DNA of 64,000 bases from Malania oleifera (taxonomy: Eukaryota > Streptophyta > Magnoliopsida > Santalales > Ximeniaceae), in contig NC_080419.1 of NCBI RefSeq assembly GCF_029873635.1, positions 77,794,931 to 77,858,930 of the forward strand, read 5' to 3'. The notes below the pieces were generated by a model. The model had not been told where the DNA came from and searched no databases. It saw nothing but the letters and a program-made list of their open reading frames with translations. The position numbers were made by a program, and so were the translations under genes. Shown here one piece after another: positions 14,986 through 26,691 of the stretch. Position 1 is the first letter of the stretch; each line of letters opens with the position of its first letter.

Positions 14986-15719
14986 TCAAAGGGCTATAAA
15001 TATCATTTTCTTTTGCTTCCAAGCTAAGTAATCTAGAAATCCTCTCTCTCTCTCTCTCTCTCTAGAACCTGAAGGACACTCTCTCTTTCTACATTTCTTT
15101 GTCATACGTTGCTGGAATTGTCGATCTGACATTACCACGAGGATCATAGAAGGATTCTCTTCAAGATTTGTGGAACGGATCTTCATTCCGAGCATTTTCA
15201 GGTTTTGGCTCAAAATTAAGGTAAGACTCGGTTTTCATTTCCGTTTTGGTAGTTTTTTAGAGAATGGAATTGTGAGTACTTTCTGTACTGTGGTTTATAG
15301 GTTTGGGAACTCGGTTTGCTGTTTAGGGACCATAGAGCTCGGGATTGATCGTTTGGGGAAAGGTAAGGAGATTTTGTTTATGTCGGTTATTTTTGAAATC
15401 GAACTCGGTAGAACTGTGGTTCAAGGTCCTGCGTGCATTGTGACTACTCATTTGGGGGGATCTAACGAGTAAAATTATGGGTTTTGCATATTACAGTTTT
15501 GGGAAAAAGGGAGCATTGGGTTGCATCTCAGGTTTTGTTAAGAAATCGTGAATATATTGTGTTATGGAGATGGTCGTGCCTTGACTTGTTATAAACTATA
15601 TTTTGAAAACTGTGATTGTTGAGATTACCAAATGGGTCTGGATTGATTTGTTATATGATCATGCATGAGTTGTGTTTTGTTGAAAGAAAATAGGAACGGG
15701 GTTCCGAATTGTTCTAGGT

Positions 15720-15990
15720 TTGAAATTCGGTTTCTGCCGAAGAGTGCGCAATACCACTAGATCGGACAGTTTTTACCAAAGGGTGTGAAAGCACTATATC
15801 TGCACCGGTTCAACACTATAGGCTGATGCTATGCCAGTTTACCAGGGCACCAGCTTCTACCGAATTGTGTGAAATATCACCAGACTGCCACTTTTACCGA
15901 AGGGTGTGAGGTATTAGTAGAATGCCGGCTTTTTTCGAAGGGTGTGAAATACCACCAGACAGCTCGGCTTTGGCCAAAGGGTGTGACGAC
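15720..15990 (+). repeat. Minisatellite of ~45 bp units inside the solo LTR
   Basis: The phrase 'ccgaagggtgtgaaatacc' and variants recur about six times, each followed by 'accagac' or similar and a 'gcttttacc' leader. Units differ by several bases, so the array is old. Confidence 0.75.
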
Positions 15991-17420
15991 ACCAAATTGT
16001 ATTTCTTTTTTTGTGAAAATAATGGAATTGTTTTAACTGTGTATGTTTTATGTCATGACAACACTCATATGCCACACACCGATATAACCTGGATCTGCCT
16101 TACTAAGATGTGTCTTACCCCCATAGTACGTACATGTTTTTCAGGTCCTTCGAGTAACTGGAACTAGCGTCCCAGTGTTGGGAGCATAGTGGTCAGTGTA
16201 CTTCGGGAAGTACTTGTGTAAGTACTAGGACTGTGTTGGGTTGTCATTTTGAGATTATGGTTGACATCCGGGTTAATGCTTTGTATTATGGAGCCTAGAC
16301 TCCTGTTGTATAGACTCTGGTATGGTACTATGTATGTATAGAAAGTACAATTTTTGCTGCCTATCTATCGTATTTGTGAATGTGTATAGGTAGCTTAAGA
16401 ACCCCATGGGATTAGACCCTCATTCATTTGGTATTGTATCTTTGGTGATTTGTATGATACAGGGACATGTTAGGTTACTAATTCACCCCTGGGTCCCATT
16501 ACTGGGTTCGAAGCATAACACCGCTCAATGAATTTGGCGGCATACTATTGTACCATCATATACCCCTATGTCAAGTTCAAGAACTCCGCTACCTTAGCAT
16601 TTCTGATGGTAGCAAGGAAGTACCGCTCAAAAAATAACTACCCTGAAGCGGCTCCATATCATGGGTATAGGCACAGGCCTCTGTTCCTCTAGCAATCTCG
16701 CTTATCTCCACTAACGTTTAGCTTCCCTAATCAACTTAAATGTCGTAAACAACACCTTCTACTCATTTGTATACAGAAGAATTTCCAACGTCTTTTCAAT
16801 CTCCTTGATCCAATCCTCAACCATGAATGGATCTGCCCCTCTAGAGAAAGATAAGGGATTCATTCGCATGAATTGCTCAATTGTGCAGCTTTGCTCTGCT
16901 GAACCTCTGGCCATTTTTGCCATCATCTGCTGGTTGATGCTATGTAACACTGCATCGGGGTCTCTGCCGCCCATACTAGAAGGCCCTGCCTCATCATCTC
17001 CAGCATGTGCACTGCTACTTCCAAGATCCATCTTGAAAATGGTACAAACCGGTCTTAGAACTCTATCATCATAACACCACTAATACACTCAACAAACTAT
17101 GACCCATAAAATATTCTTCTATAACCATTCATCTTTAATATCCTCCTATTTCCAAATTTAAGATTCTGTCCTACCACTCAGAAACAAGAACCGACAATAG
17201 TTTACTATGACTTTCCAGAGATAGTCACCCCAAGAAAACCACAGAAACAACCACGAAATTTCCTACTTCCAGGCTGCAAGATAGAATCCTAAATTCAAAT
17301 CTCATCCTCTAACAATAACTAACTCATATCTCAATCTACTCATCTCCTATTCTCATCAAAATTCATTCCTTTACTCTGGTATTGTATTCCGATGATGTAT
17401 GCAGAATATAGCAACTTAGG

Positions 17421-17434
17421 CTCTGATACCAAAC
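17421..17434 (-). other. Primer binding site (tRNA-Met type) of the Tekay-like element
   Basis: On the minus strand the sequence after the LTR reads TTGGTATCAGAG, complementary to the 3' end of plant initiator tRNA-Met, the usual primer for this class. It fixes the minus orientation of the element. Confidence 0.88.
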
Positions 17435-19583
17435 TATGATGCCTTGATTTTTCCTACCATTCTTTTTTCCAATAAATAATAAATAATAAATCATCACCTG
17501 TCAACCAACTCTGATACCATATATCATACATAACTCGACTCGTAGTGGGTACCGGGTAATCAGTCCATCCCATATATATATACCTAACAACAAAAGTCAA
17601 TATACACAATCCCAAATACAAATACTAGAGTACTAACCATCCATATATACACATGTCTATAAACATTTCCAAAAATATCCACAAAATTCTCTAGGGGATT
17701 GCACAAAACACATCCCTAACATAAAATACTTACCCTGACTACCAGGGTACCAGTCCTCTCTATCTTGAAGCTCTCTCTACTTGATGGTCCTGATTGCCTG
17801 AAATTTTTAAATTTATGGGTGAGACACCTCTTAGTAAGACGGAATAAATTATTCACAGTGTGTGGGCCATATAAGTTTAATTATACCATAACACATTCCA
17901 TTTTAATAAATATATCAGCTGGAAAAAATATATACAAATATGTACTCATACTCACATAAGTATGTAAAACATAGTTTCAAAAGCTTTCATTTCATTATAT
18001 ACATATACCTCCATTTCTCAAATCATATACATACCCGTTCATTCTCGTATCATACATATACTCATTTATTCTCATATCATTTACATACTTTCTCATTTTT
18101 CATAATCATGTTCATATTCTTTCATGTCCCATATTCATATTCACATTTCTTAGCCTATGGGTGTCCACTAACATATAGAACGTCGCGTCTATAACCCACG
18201 ACTGTTCATTTCTCATATCAATTTCACATTCTTTCATTTCTCATCTTCATATTCACATTTTTTAGCCCATGGGTATCCAGCAGCCTATAGTACGACGGGT
18301 CTGTAACCCATGGCTGTACATTTTACTTTTCACTGTTTATAACATTTTCTAGCTCATGAGCATCCACCAGTATATAATACACTTTGCGTTTGTAGCTCAT
18401 GGCTGCCCTAAGGATATTCACATCGTCATGTATCACCGCCATGACTGGGTTGTGCAACCTGAAGGCTAGGCCTAACCATGGTTGGCCTATCCGGATAGAT
18501 CAAAATGGGGAACGTGTCTGTAGTACGACTGGCCTACCCAATCTTGATCCGGACCCCAGAGGGTAACACAACCCTTTATAAGCCCAATTGACTGTCTCGC
18601 CACACTCTGAACCAGACGTGTGGTTGTACTATCACCATGCTAGCAACGGTACCATGCTTTGAATACTATTATCCATAAGGGTTCTCATTTTCACTTTTCT
18701 ATATTCATATTCCTTCATTTCTGTATATCTCATCATATCAATAATATTCTCAGCATTTTCTGTATCATTATCATCATATCAATAATATTTTCAGCATTTT
18801 CTGTTTATAACAACTCTGTGTATATCACTTATATTTTTTTTTTTTTAGTAAAACATATTTATATAACACATTTTATCATATCTCTATAAAACATAATTGT
18901 ATATCTCATATTTCATTATTTTTGTGTACATCATATCCATATAAATCTCATGTCTGTATCAAACATATTAAGGTTTCTCACATTATCATTTCTGTATAAA
19001 AACATATCCATATAACATATATATACACACACAAACACACACACACATTCCTTTTTATCACAATCCCAGTATAAAATGTTATTTCACATTCCTCATGTCA
19101 CACAATTTCATCTGATATTCACAATATAATATTCACAGGGAAAATATCATAATATATAGTTCCCAAGGAAAATATTCATATCACATTTTCCAAAACTATA
19201 CTCCAAATTCCCATTTTCACATATTTTACTCAACCAGTAATTTTAAAAATAACTGTTATAATTTATTCTCCTTACTCGACTTACTAAGAGGCCTGCTAAA
19301 ATTTCTAATTCCACGCCCGCGACATTCGAAGCTCAAAACCCTAAAATAATTTTTCCCCAGTTCAATCAACTCAACCCCATAATAATAATTATTTTAATAT
19401 TTCCTAGGCCCACACACTCCCAATAACTATAAAAATTTTAAAAATAATTAATTGATATAATTTCATTATCCTTAACCTACCCTTGAAGTGGTGCCTAGGA
19501 AACTAAATTAAAAAGGATCGACGCTAGGACCCCGTGGTGGTGTCTGATCGTTGATTTGACTAAAGATTTGAGAAAAATTGAGG

Positions 19584-19635
<52 letters not shown>

Positions 19636-19784
19636 CTTTATCCCAGATGTGGTGCCTACAATGCCCTAATCACGAATCCACTCCTATTAAAATGTTGGTG
19701 GCTAAGAATGGAACCCAGCAGTATTTTCTTTTCTTCAATCGGCCGAGAATCGGGAAGAAATTGAGGAGAGAGAAGATGGGGGCG

Positions 19785-19849
<65 letters not shown>

Positions 19850-20076
19850 GGTGAGACTTAGGCGCAGGTTTGTTTCCCCCTTTTTTTTCCCAATTGCAAT
19901 CCTGAATGTTCAGGAACTTATATATACATATAACCTTCACTTATATATATATCTTATTATATTGTTTATTTATTTATTTATTTCAAATTAGTAATAATTA
20001 ATTAATTAATTCATAATTAATAATTTTTTTTGAATCATTCCACTAATCTTGTATAACTATTTTTGGGATCATTACA
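17435..20076 (-). repeat. 5' LTR of the Tekay-like element
   Basis: A 2642 bp partner of 8776-11125. It carries the same hairpin units (18151-18403), a CA tract (about 19027-19047) and two GA tracts (about 19588-19631 and 19789-19847) separated by ~155 bp absent from the other LTR. Open frames over the GA tracts are artefacts. Confidence 0.9.
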
Positions 20077-20799
20077 ACACGGGACAACACCTAGGCTAGG
20101 ATTAGGGTCAAGAAGCAAAGGGAAATTGTGGCTCAAAAACTCTTCCCCTAGGTGTCATTTTGCCCTAAGTTATATAGGGAGTTGACCGAACTTGATGCAA
20201 AGAATAGGTCGCATATATACCTTTCAGGATCAAGTTATTATGTAGTTCAAGCTAGCATATGATGCATGCAATTCATTTAAGTTGATGAGGCAATTTTCAT
20301 CTATTCAAGACTTTCTTTTGGACCATAATGTAGGCTAAAGGTATTGGCCAAAGAAAGAATGGAATTATAAGGCTCAAAAATATTGATTTGATTGGGTTAA
20401 TCTTCTTTCATATGTTGGATACCTTAACACTTGCCATTATGTTGGGGTTATCCTTCAATAGGATATTCAAGAAATGAATAATCATTGGCTTAAAAGGGTT
20501 AGCAAAGGATTGCCTGTCTATTTTTTGGAAGTAGAATGATGAATTGCCTTTATTTTGGCATTTTCTCACGCCTAAATTAAATTATTACATGCAAAAGGGG
20601 TCCTAACACCCACAATTAACTTAGAAGTTCATTTAAAGCTTAATTGTCTAGCAAATGATACATCAATATACTAATGGACATTTGGATGCAATGATTAACC
20701 AAGGAAGACTACCAGTAATGTGGCCAAGACATAAAATACTATGCTTAAAGTCATATATCATACATTAGGGATTTGACTAGCAAGAAGCTCACTTTGTCT

Positions 20800-22430
20800 T
20801 CAAAGAGTTTGTAAGTCATCTCTTCCTTTTTTTTTTTTTTTTTTCATACATGATTCCCCCACAATGCTTTGGGTTTTTCATCAAAGATCCACTGAACTTC
20901 TTATGGTAAGAATTTTTTTTTTTTCAATTTTCCTATTGACCAGGTGTGCTAGGTCTAATTTAGCAATAAGTCATGAACATTAACAAGGCCATTTTCCCCA
21001 AACTTGTATAAAACATAAGCAAAGCTATGCATCATTTGACAAATCTAGCATGCAAAATGTGTGTACAAATGCATCTTATATTATTAGAAATTAAAAATCC
21101 TCCAAAATCTCAAAGACAAGTCCATGAGGCATAATCCTCTCATTATAGATAAAAAATAATTAAACAATATAAATGAAATTCCAGCACTCCAAGAATCCTC
21201 CAATCATTGAGAATGACCTTCCCTAGAACAGGATGTACCCAACCCCTTATATTTTGATAGTTTCTAGCTTATTCTCATGGTCTTCTTTTTTTAGTTATTA
21301 TTTCTCTATATTTTTTATGCAATAGACTACCATATATAATTGTCTTATTTGATTCATCAAAATCCAATCATTTTGCATCTCTAAGGGTCTACACAACCTA
21401 CTTACGTGACCAAAATTTTTGAATATTGTGTCCTGCCACTTGGCTATGGTATTCACACCTCTCTTTAGGGTCATACCACTTAGGATATGGTGATCATAAT
21501 GGTGCTATAGGAACAAGAGCATTCAAGTAGTTGCTCATCAACAATGAGAACAACTTAGCATATAACCTAGGTATGTGCTAATACTCAACCTTTTTATTTT
21601 ATTTTAGAGGGTTTTCATGTCCAGTGGACAACTAAGTCTAATATTGGTATGTCACCATTTACACTACTCACTTTTCTTTTTTATTATTCCTACTTTCTTT
21701 GTGCCCTACTTCTTATCCTGATGATAATTTTTCCGCTGCTCTCCAGAATTAATGAGATCGCCAAAATCTGTATTGGTGCTTCAAGGTGTTTATAAGTTCT
21801 CTCTATGTGTGAATCCTTGCCATATCTAGTTGGAGGCACCATTTTATTACCAATCTTGTAAAAATTTCATGAAAGTAGTGCATCAAGTTCTTATCATTGT
21901 GCGCATATGCCAACATCTTGTTATAGTACATCACATGTGAGTTTAAGGACACCTAGAGCCTTCACATTTCTTTAAATCGGGTGTTTTGAATTTAGGAGGA
22001 ATCATAACATCCAAAACCAAACATAGCTCAAGAGCATCTACTTGACTTATGTAGTTATTTCCTTCCACTACTCTAAGTCTTTCCTCAATCATTGTGTACC
22101 TTTACTTGATCTGGTCTAATTCCCTATAGTCTTACCATATTGATCCTTTGCCTTTTTTTGTCGTTGACTTTAGCATCATTCTTTGCGAATCCTAAGCTAG
22201 TGTCAACTTCCTTGTCATCAGACTTTGGGTAAGAAGATTTGATCCACACCCCTCCTTAGAAGTCTCTTCTCATTCAAGTTCTTTAAGGTCCACCATTACC
22301 CCTTTCCTTTTGATAGTCTAGGCAAACATTGCCATGAGTTGATTCATTTGTTCTCAAAGAGCCTTTATGTCTTGACTAAACTCCTTCAGATTCTATACCA
22401 ACCCAATGAGCTTTTCTTCTATATGTTATG
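20800..22430 (-). pseudogene. Ogre/Tat-type gag region (fossil)
   Basis: The minus strand has short stretches that resemble the start of Ogre/Tat gag: EQMNQLMAMFA near 22330 and IEERLRVVEGN followed by VDALELCLV and a PPKFKTPD-like phrase near 21970-22100. Ogre/Tat gag proteins share an IEERL..VEG...DALELCLVP..V.PPKF pattern. Further weak matches continue to about 21.4 kb. It is heavily broken. The call rests on motif memory, not a search. Confidence 0.55.
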
Positions 22431-22539
22431 CTATTGCTTGTTCTTGAAATCATGTAAATGGTACAATAGTGACTTGTTTTTAAAAAGATTAGGCAAAGGC
22501 TAACTGTACCAACAATGCTATTCAGTATATTTAAAGAAA

Positions 22540-22720
22540 GCTTAGATGCTTATAAATGGATGCATGAATGCATGAATGATCATATGAAGGTATGAGTTCA
22601 TGAATGCATAAATGTATGAATGAGCTTACAAAGGTATGAAGGTATGAATAAATAAATGGCCATATAAAGGTTTGAATGCATGCATGTATGAACGAATGGG
22701 GCTTTGACTATAACCTATAA
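22540..22720. repeat. Short tandem repeats of 'gcatgaatg/gtatgaa' type
   Basis: Variants of 'atgcatgaatg', 'aaggtatgaa' and 'atgaatgaatg' recur for about 180 bp with no fixed period, a decayed short-unit array. Confidence 0.65.
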
Positions 22721-23239
22721 CTATCTAGATAAATGAATCGATAGGTAGAGACTCCCATGATTATGACCAAAGAAGCTATAGATGTCCTTATCTTGGGCTA
22801 TTGACTAGCTAAATGATATTCTGAAGTCGAGCATGCACAAATGAACTGGCACTTGCAATGCTTGAGACTAACATCTATGCATAGGTGCTTTTGGATTGGA
22901 AATGGGAGTATAGATGGTTGTAGCCTGGGAGGGAGTGTGATGCTTATGGGTCAAGCATAAATGACTACATGCTTAAGGTACACATGATTATATTAAAACA
23001 TATATTAATGAATGCCCAAAGATTGGACATTAGAGATAGATGGTCACAAATTTTGGCATAGATCATTGGATGCTCAAGTTGAGCACGGAAAGAAGATGCT
23101 AGGTGGATGGAATTTCACTCATTGAGCATATCTGGTGATCTACCAACAAATTGATCCTAGAAAGATAGATGCCTAGAGCATTGAGCATAGACCACTATGG
23201 AACAATAGAAGGATGTTCTAAGTTAAGAAAAGTGCTTGC

Positions 23240-24440
23240 TTGCAAGTTAAACCTAAAGGGTCTTATGCTCATAAATTAAGCATTGAAAAGTTACTCACAA
23301 TTTCTGGTATATGGATGCCCCATTTTGAACATAGGGGAAAATAGTAAGCTCATAGGAGGATGCTTTTTGTGGAAAATAAAATAGTGCTAAAAGTTTAAAC
23401 AATGAATCAATGCTTTAAGATTGATTTAGCACAACAGGTGTCTATGAGTAAAAGGATGATTATAGATTGAGCATAACATATTGATGCTCTAAATGGTAGG
23501 AGTGGTGCTGCCAAATTAGGCACAAATGGAGCGGTGCCCCTGAGTTAAGGAAAAAGGGAAGATGCTTAAATATTAAGCAAGGATATGATGCTCTTAAGTA
23601 GAACATGAATAGGAGATGCTTGGAAAATTGATTATGTTTTGGTATAAGCTTACATATTGATCATAGAAGGGAATACTCTAAGATTGAGCATGGTAAAAAA
23701 GTTGCTTGCAAGTTGAACATAAAGGGAGGAATTCCCCTACCTTGAGGAATAATAGATGAAAGGGAGTGCTTCTAAACTAAGAATGATTAGTAAATGCCCC
23801 AAACTGAGCATAAATGAGGGATGCCCTCAGACCATGCTTTTAAGTTAAGCTTAAAGGGTCTCATGCTCATATATTGAGCATTGAAAACTATATATTCACA
23901 ATTGTACATATATGGATGCCTCAGTTTAAACACAAGAGAAAGTAGTAAGCTCACTGGAGGATGCTCTTGGTGTAGTATGAGCTAGTACTCAAAGTTTAAA
24001 TAATGATTAGATGCTTTAGGATTGATTGAGCACAAATGGTTGCATAGGAGTAAAAAGATGCTCATAGATTGAGCATTGTATATCAACGCTCTAAATGATA
24101 GGAGTGGTGATCCCAAATTAGGCACTAATGGAGGGGTACCCCTAGATTAATAAAGGAGGGAAGATGCTCGCATATTAAGCAAGGATGTGATGCTCTTAGA
24201 TAGAGCATGAATATAAGATGCTTGGAAAATTGATCATGATCTGGTATAAGCTTATATATTGATCATAGAAGGGAATACTCTTAGATTGAGTATGGTTAAA
24301 GAGTTGCTCACAAGTTGAGCACATAGGCAGGAATGCCCCTACCTTGATGAAGAATAGATGAAATCAGTTGCTCCTGAACTGAGAATGATTAGTAAATTCC
24401 CTAGACTAAGTATAAATGAGGGATTCCCTTAGACAAGGAT
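23240..24440. repeat. Tandem duplication of a ~598 bp block
   Basis: The phrase 'aagttaa' followed by 'aaagggtct' starts a block at 23244 and again at 23842. The sequence then stays alignable for the whole 598 bp, with matching landmarks such as 'gatgcttggaaaattgat' and 'gatcatagaagggaatactc'. Both copies are built of smaller units around 'gagcat' and 'gatgct'. The copies have diverged noticeably, so the duplication is not recent. Confidence 0.85.
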
Positions 24441-25297
24441 GAAAGATTGGGTGTGAATGAGAAATGTCTCAAATTGAGGGTGGATGTCAAATGTCATAAA
24501 TTGAATATTAATAGGTGGATGCTAAGGTGGAGCAAGCATGGATAGAGGAGTGCTTTGGGATTGATCATGTGTGCTTGAAGATGGATGCTTAAGAAAGCTT
24601 CACTAAGGAAGACAAGGCTAAACATGTCAAGTATAGGTGATGCCTAGATGCTCATGAGTTAAGCATGGGTTGGTTGATGCCCTTGAATTAGGCTTATGAA
24701 AAGAGATGAAACATGCCACACTTTGGAGATAAATAAACTATGCACATTCACATCTTTAAGCATACTCAAGGCAAAATCATCAAGAATTATAAGTTAGCAT
24801 CCACATAGAGAAGGAAAATACCTTTGTCTTACAAGGAATAGATCTCTAGGGCATGCTTCTGTGGCTATATCCTAGGGCAGATGACCTAGATCTTTATGTG
24901 TGTTTTGAATTTATTTTGTAAGGATAACAGGTCCCTAAATTATCTTTATTATTACCCATAAATAAGCTAGTAGAGTCTCTATCCTTTACCTTGGAGGTTC
25001 TAAGGGATACAATTTGAGTAAGATGTTTCATGGGCCCATGTGGAGACTAATTAATGTCTCATGAGAGTGAACACTACTCCACACATATCTAATCTTAATA
25101 GGAAGAGCCCAAGAATAGAGCTTGTGAGTATGTACACGTTATATTACCTATAAACTAGAACATAACACCCATTCATGAAAAGAAACCAATAATGAAGACA
25201 TAGAAGATTCAAAAATCATGTTTGATTTGATTTTTGAACAAGTCCAAATTTATCATTTGACTTGACTCTCTAAATTCATGAGAAGAGTCACCAAGTT

Positions 25298-26061
25298 GTT
25301 AACACATACAAATTAGGATTCGACACCTTGACGGGGATGACTATCCAATAGTGTGTTTATTGACCTTTATCTTGCGCTTTAGATGTTAACTGAGTCACCA
25401 CTAACTTCTTTTTTTTGGGTATATATATGGTTAAGTTCACCTAATTAGTATCGATTAATTGGTCTCTAGCTAATCCTAGGGTCCAAGAAACCAATAGTCT
25501 ACAGTCTACATTTTAGAGCAGTGTTTGGGAGTTCAATTATCTGAGGCAAAAGTACTAGCACCCCTTATATACCCATTAGTTAGAATGCAACCATGATAAA
25601 TTAGGGATGTTCAAACATTAATCAAGAACAATCTTTGATTCTTTAGTGAATTAGGTTGTTTTTTCTTTAAATATTGTTCCACCTTACAATCAGTGAGTAC
25701 TCCATTGGAGTTGTAAGGCTTCCTTCATCTCAAGAACCACATAAAGAATAATAACATGCAAGGATCTATTATCAGATTCATTAAAGTGTTTTAGGGTTTA
25801 AGCAATATATCAAACATGAAAGAATATATTAATATGAGCAACAAAGCATGCTCCCAAAGTAACCATAATAGAGGATATTAGAAATGAAAGTGTGACTAAT
25901 TTGGGGAAGCAAATCCTCATTAACATTCATAAAGTCCACGAAAGGCAACCAAATACCCAATAATCTTACTTGCCTAATATTTAAAAACCAATTTCTAAAT
26001 TAAAGTAGCAAATTTGACATTTTATGTGCAAGGAAACACTATTACTTTATGTACATGAAAA

Positions 26062-26117
<56 letters not shown>

Positions 26118-26240
26118 CCTTAAAAGGACTTTCCCTATTTTATTTCAACTAATCTTACTTACCTAAAAAAAGAGTTTCTAAGTTAAAGAAGCAAATTTGA
26201 CATTTTGTGTGTAAGAAAACATTTTGACTTTATGTATATG

Positions 26241-26328
<88 letters not shown>

Positions 26329-26437
26329 TTTATTTTATTTTATTTTATTTTTAACCTTAAAAAGACTTTCCTTTTTTAAAACAAAATTTCAACTAATCTC
26401 TCTTACGTAATCTTAAAAAAAAAAAAAAAAAATCCTT
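25298..26437 (-). repeat. Right (5') LTR of the Ogre/Tat-like element, truncated
   Basis: Direct repeat of 1729-2830 by eye, with shared phrases such as 'tcgattaattggtctct' and 'ttagggtttaagcaa'. It includes the two-unit (CT)n array. Similarity ends at about 26437, where different sequence leading to the LTR at 26692 begins. Confidence 0.65.
26010..26425. repeat. (CT)n-cored tandem repeat, two to three units
   Basis: CT tracts at about 26066-26115 and 26244-26326 are separated by a spacer like that at 2430-2975. Tract lengths and unit number differ between the two LTR copies, showing expansion after the element inserted. Confidence 0.8.
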
Positions 26438-26691
26438 AGGAACTTGTTTATTATCAATTGAATTTGGTAAGAACGTAGTCTCATTGGACAACAATTCTCC
26501 AAACCCTTGAATCCATAGTTTGTAAAAATATTCTCATCCTTTGTTTCCAGAATGTGTAATTTACGTCACAAAATATTGGGTGCCTAGTAGAGGATTGTCC
26601 TTCACCAAATCAGGACACACCTAGGTTTGTCATTTAGATCTTTGTGCAACTACCTATTAGGATTTATTGCAACCTATGCTATGATACCAAT
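26438..26691. other. Short unassigned stretch ending in a primer-site-like sequence
   Basis: The last bases, 'tatgataccaat', are the minus-strand form of TGGTATCA, a tRNA-Met type primer site with one change farther in. This suggests a remnant of the interior of the element whose 5' LTR starts at 26692. No coding signal. Confidence 0.4.

Larger units (their letters stand above)
14735..16520 (+). mobile_element. Solo LTR nested in the Tekay-like gag
   Basis: A 1786 bp insert starts TGTAAGAACCC and ends GCATAACA. It is flanked by CAGCT (14730-14734) and CCGCT (16521-16525), a 5 bp duplication with one mismatch. The gag sequence on the two sides is contiguous in related elements, confirming an insertion. 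A plus-strand TATA box (GGCTATAAATATC, about 14992-15004) shows plus orientation. It contains CGTCGACGA-type motifs upstream of the TATA box, a CT tract near 15040-15062 and a ~45 bp minisatellite at 15720-15990. It has no coding region. It is probably a gypsy-type LTR from its size and start, but the family was not identified. Confidence 0.85.
14300..17031 (-). pseudogene. Gag region of the Tekay-like element, split by a solo LTR (fossil)
   Basis: The start near 17031 is an acidic, Ser/Gly-rich leader followed by FMRMNPLSFSRGADPF and WIKEIEKTLEIL, a capsid-type gag start. The far end near 14300-14400 has a zinc-knuckle-like stretch. A 1.8 kb solo LTR (14735-16520) sits between. Gag forms the particle that packages element RNA. 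Broken. Confidence 0.85.
8776..20076 (-). mobile_element. Tekay-like Ty3/gypsy chromovirus, full-length but broken
   Basis: Two long direct repeats (8776-11125 and 17435-20076) bound an interior with gag, protease, reverse transcriptase, RNase H and integrase similarity, all on the minus strand. A perfect 5 bp target duplication, ACACG, lies at 8771-8775 and 20077-20081. A tRNA-Met type primer site adjoins the right LTR and a purine-rich tract (minus strand) adjoins the left LTR. The gag order and the motif MRMNPLSFS point to the Tekay/Del group. The two LTRs differ by roughly one base in ten over the first 100 bp plus indels, suggesting an age of a few million years. The element is clearly dead: around ten or more breaks, a solo LTR inside gag, and no chromodomain seen after integrase. 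Confidence 0.9.
20082..25297 (-). other. Interior of the Ogre/Tat-like fossil, right part
   Basis: Read on the minus strand this runs from a primer-site-like TGGTGACTCT (about 25285-25294) through a long non-coding leader full of tandem repeats (about 22.5-24.7 kb) into gag-like sequence (about 20.8-22.4 kb). The last 700 bp before the Tekay insertion are not recognised. No long open frame survives. Confidence 0.5.

Noticed and set aside
22540-24700. Long gene-free stretch considered as a possible non-coding RNA gene
   Set aside because: Its content is tandem repeats of an Ogre-like leader; nothing indicates a defined RNA.
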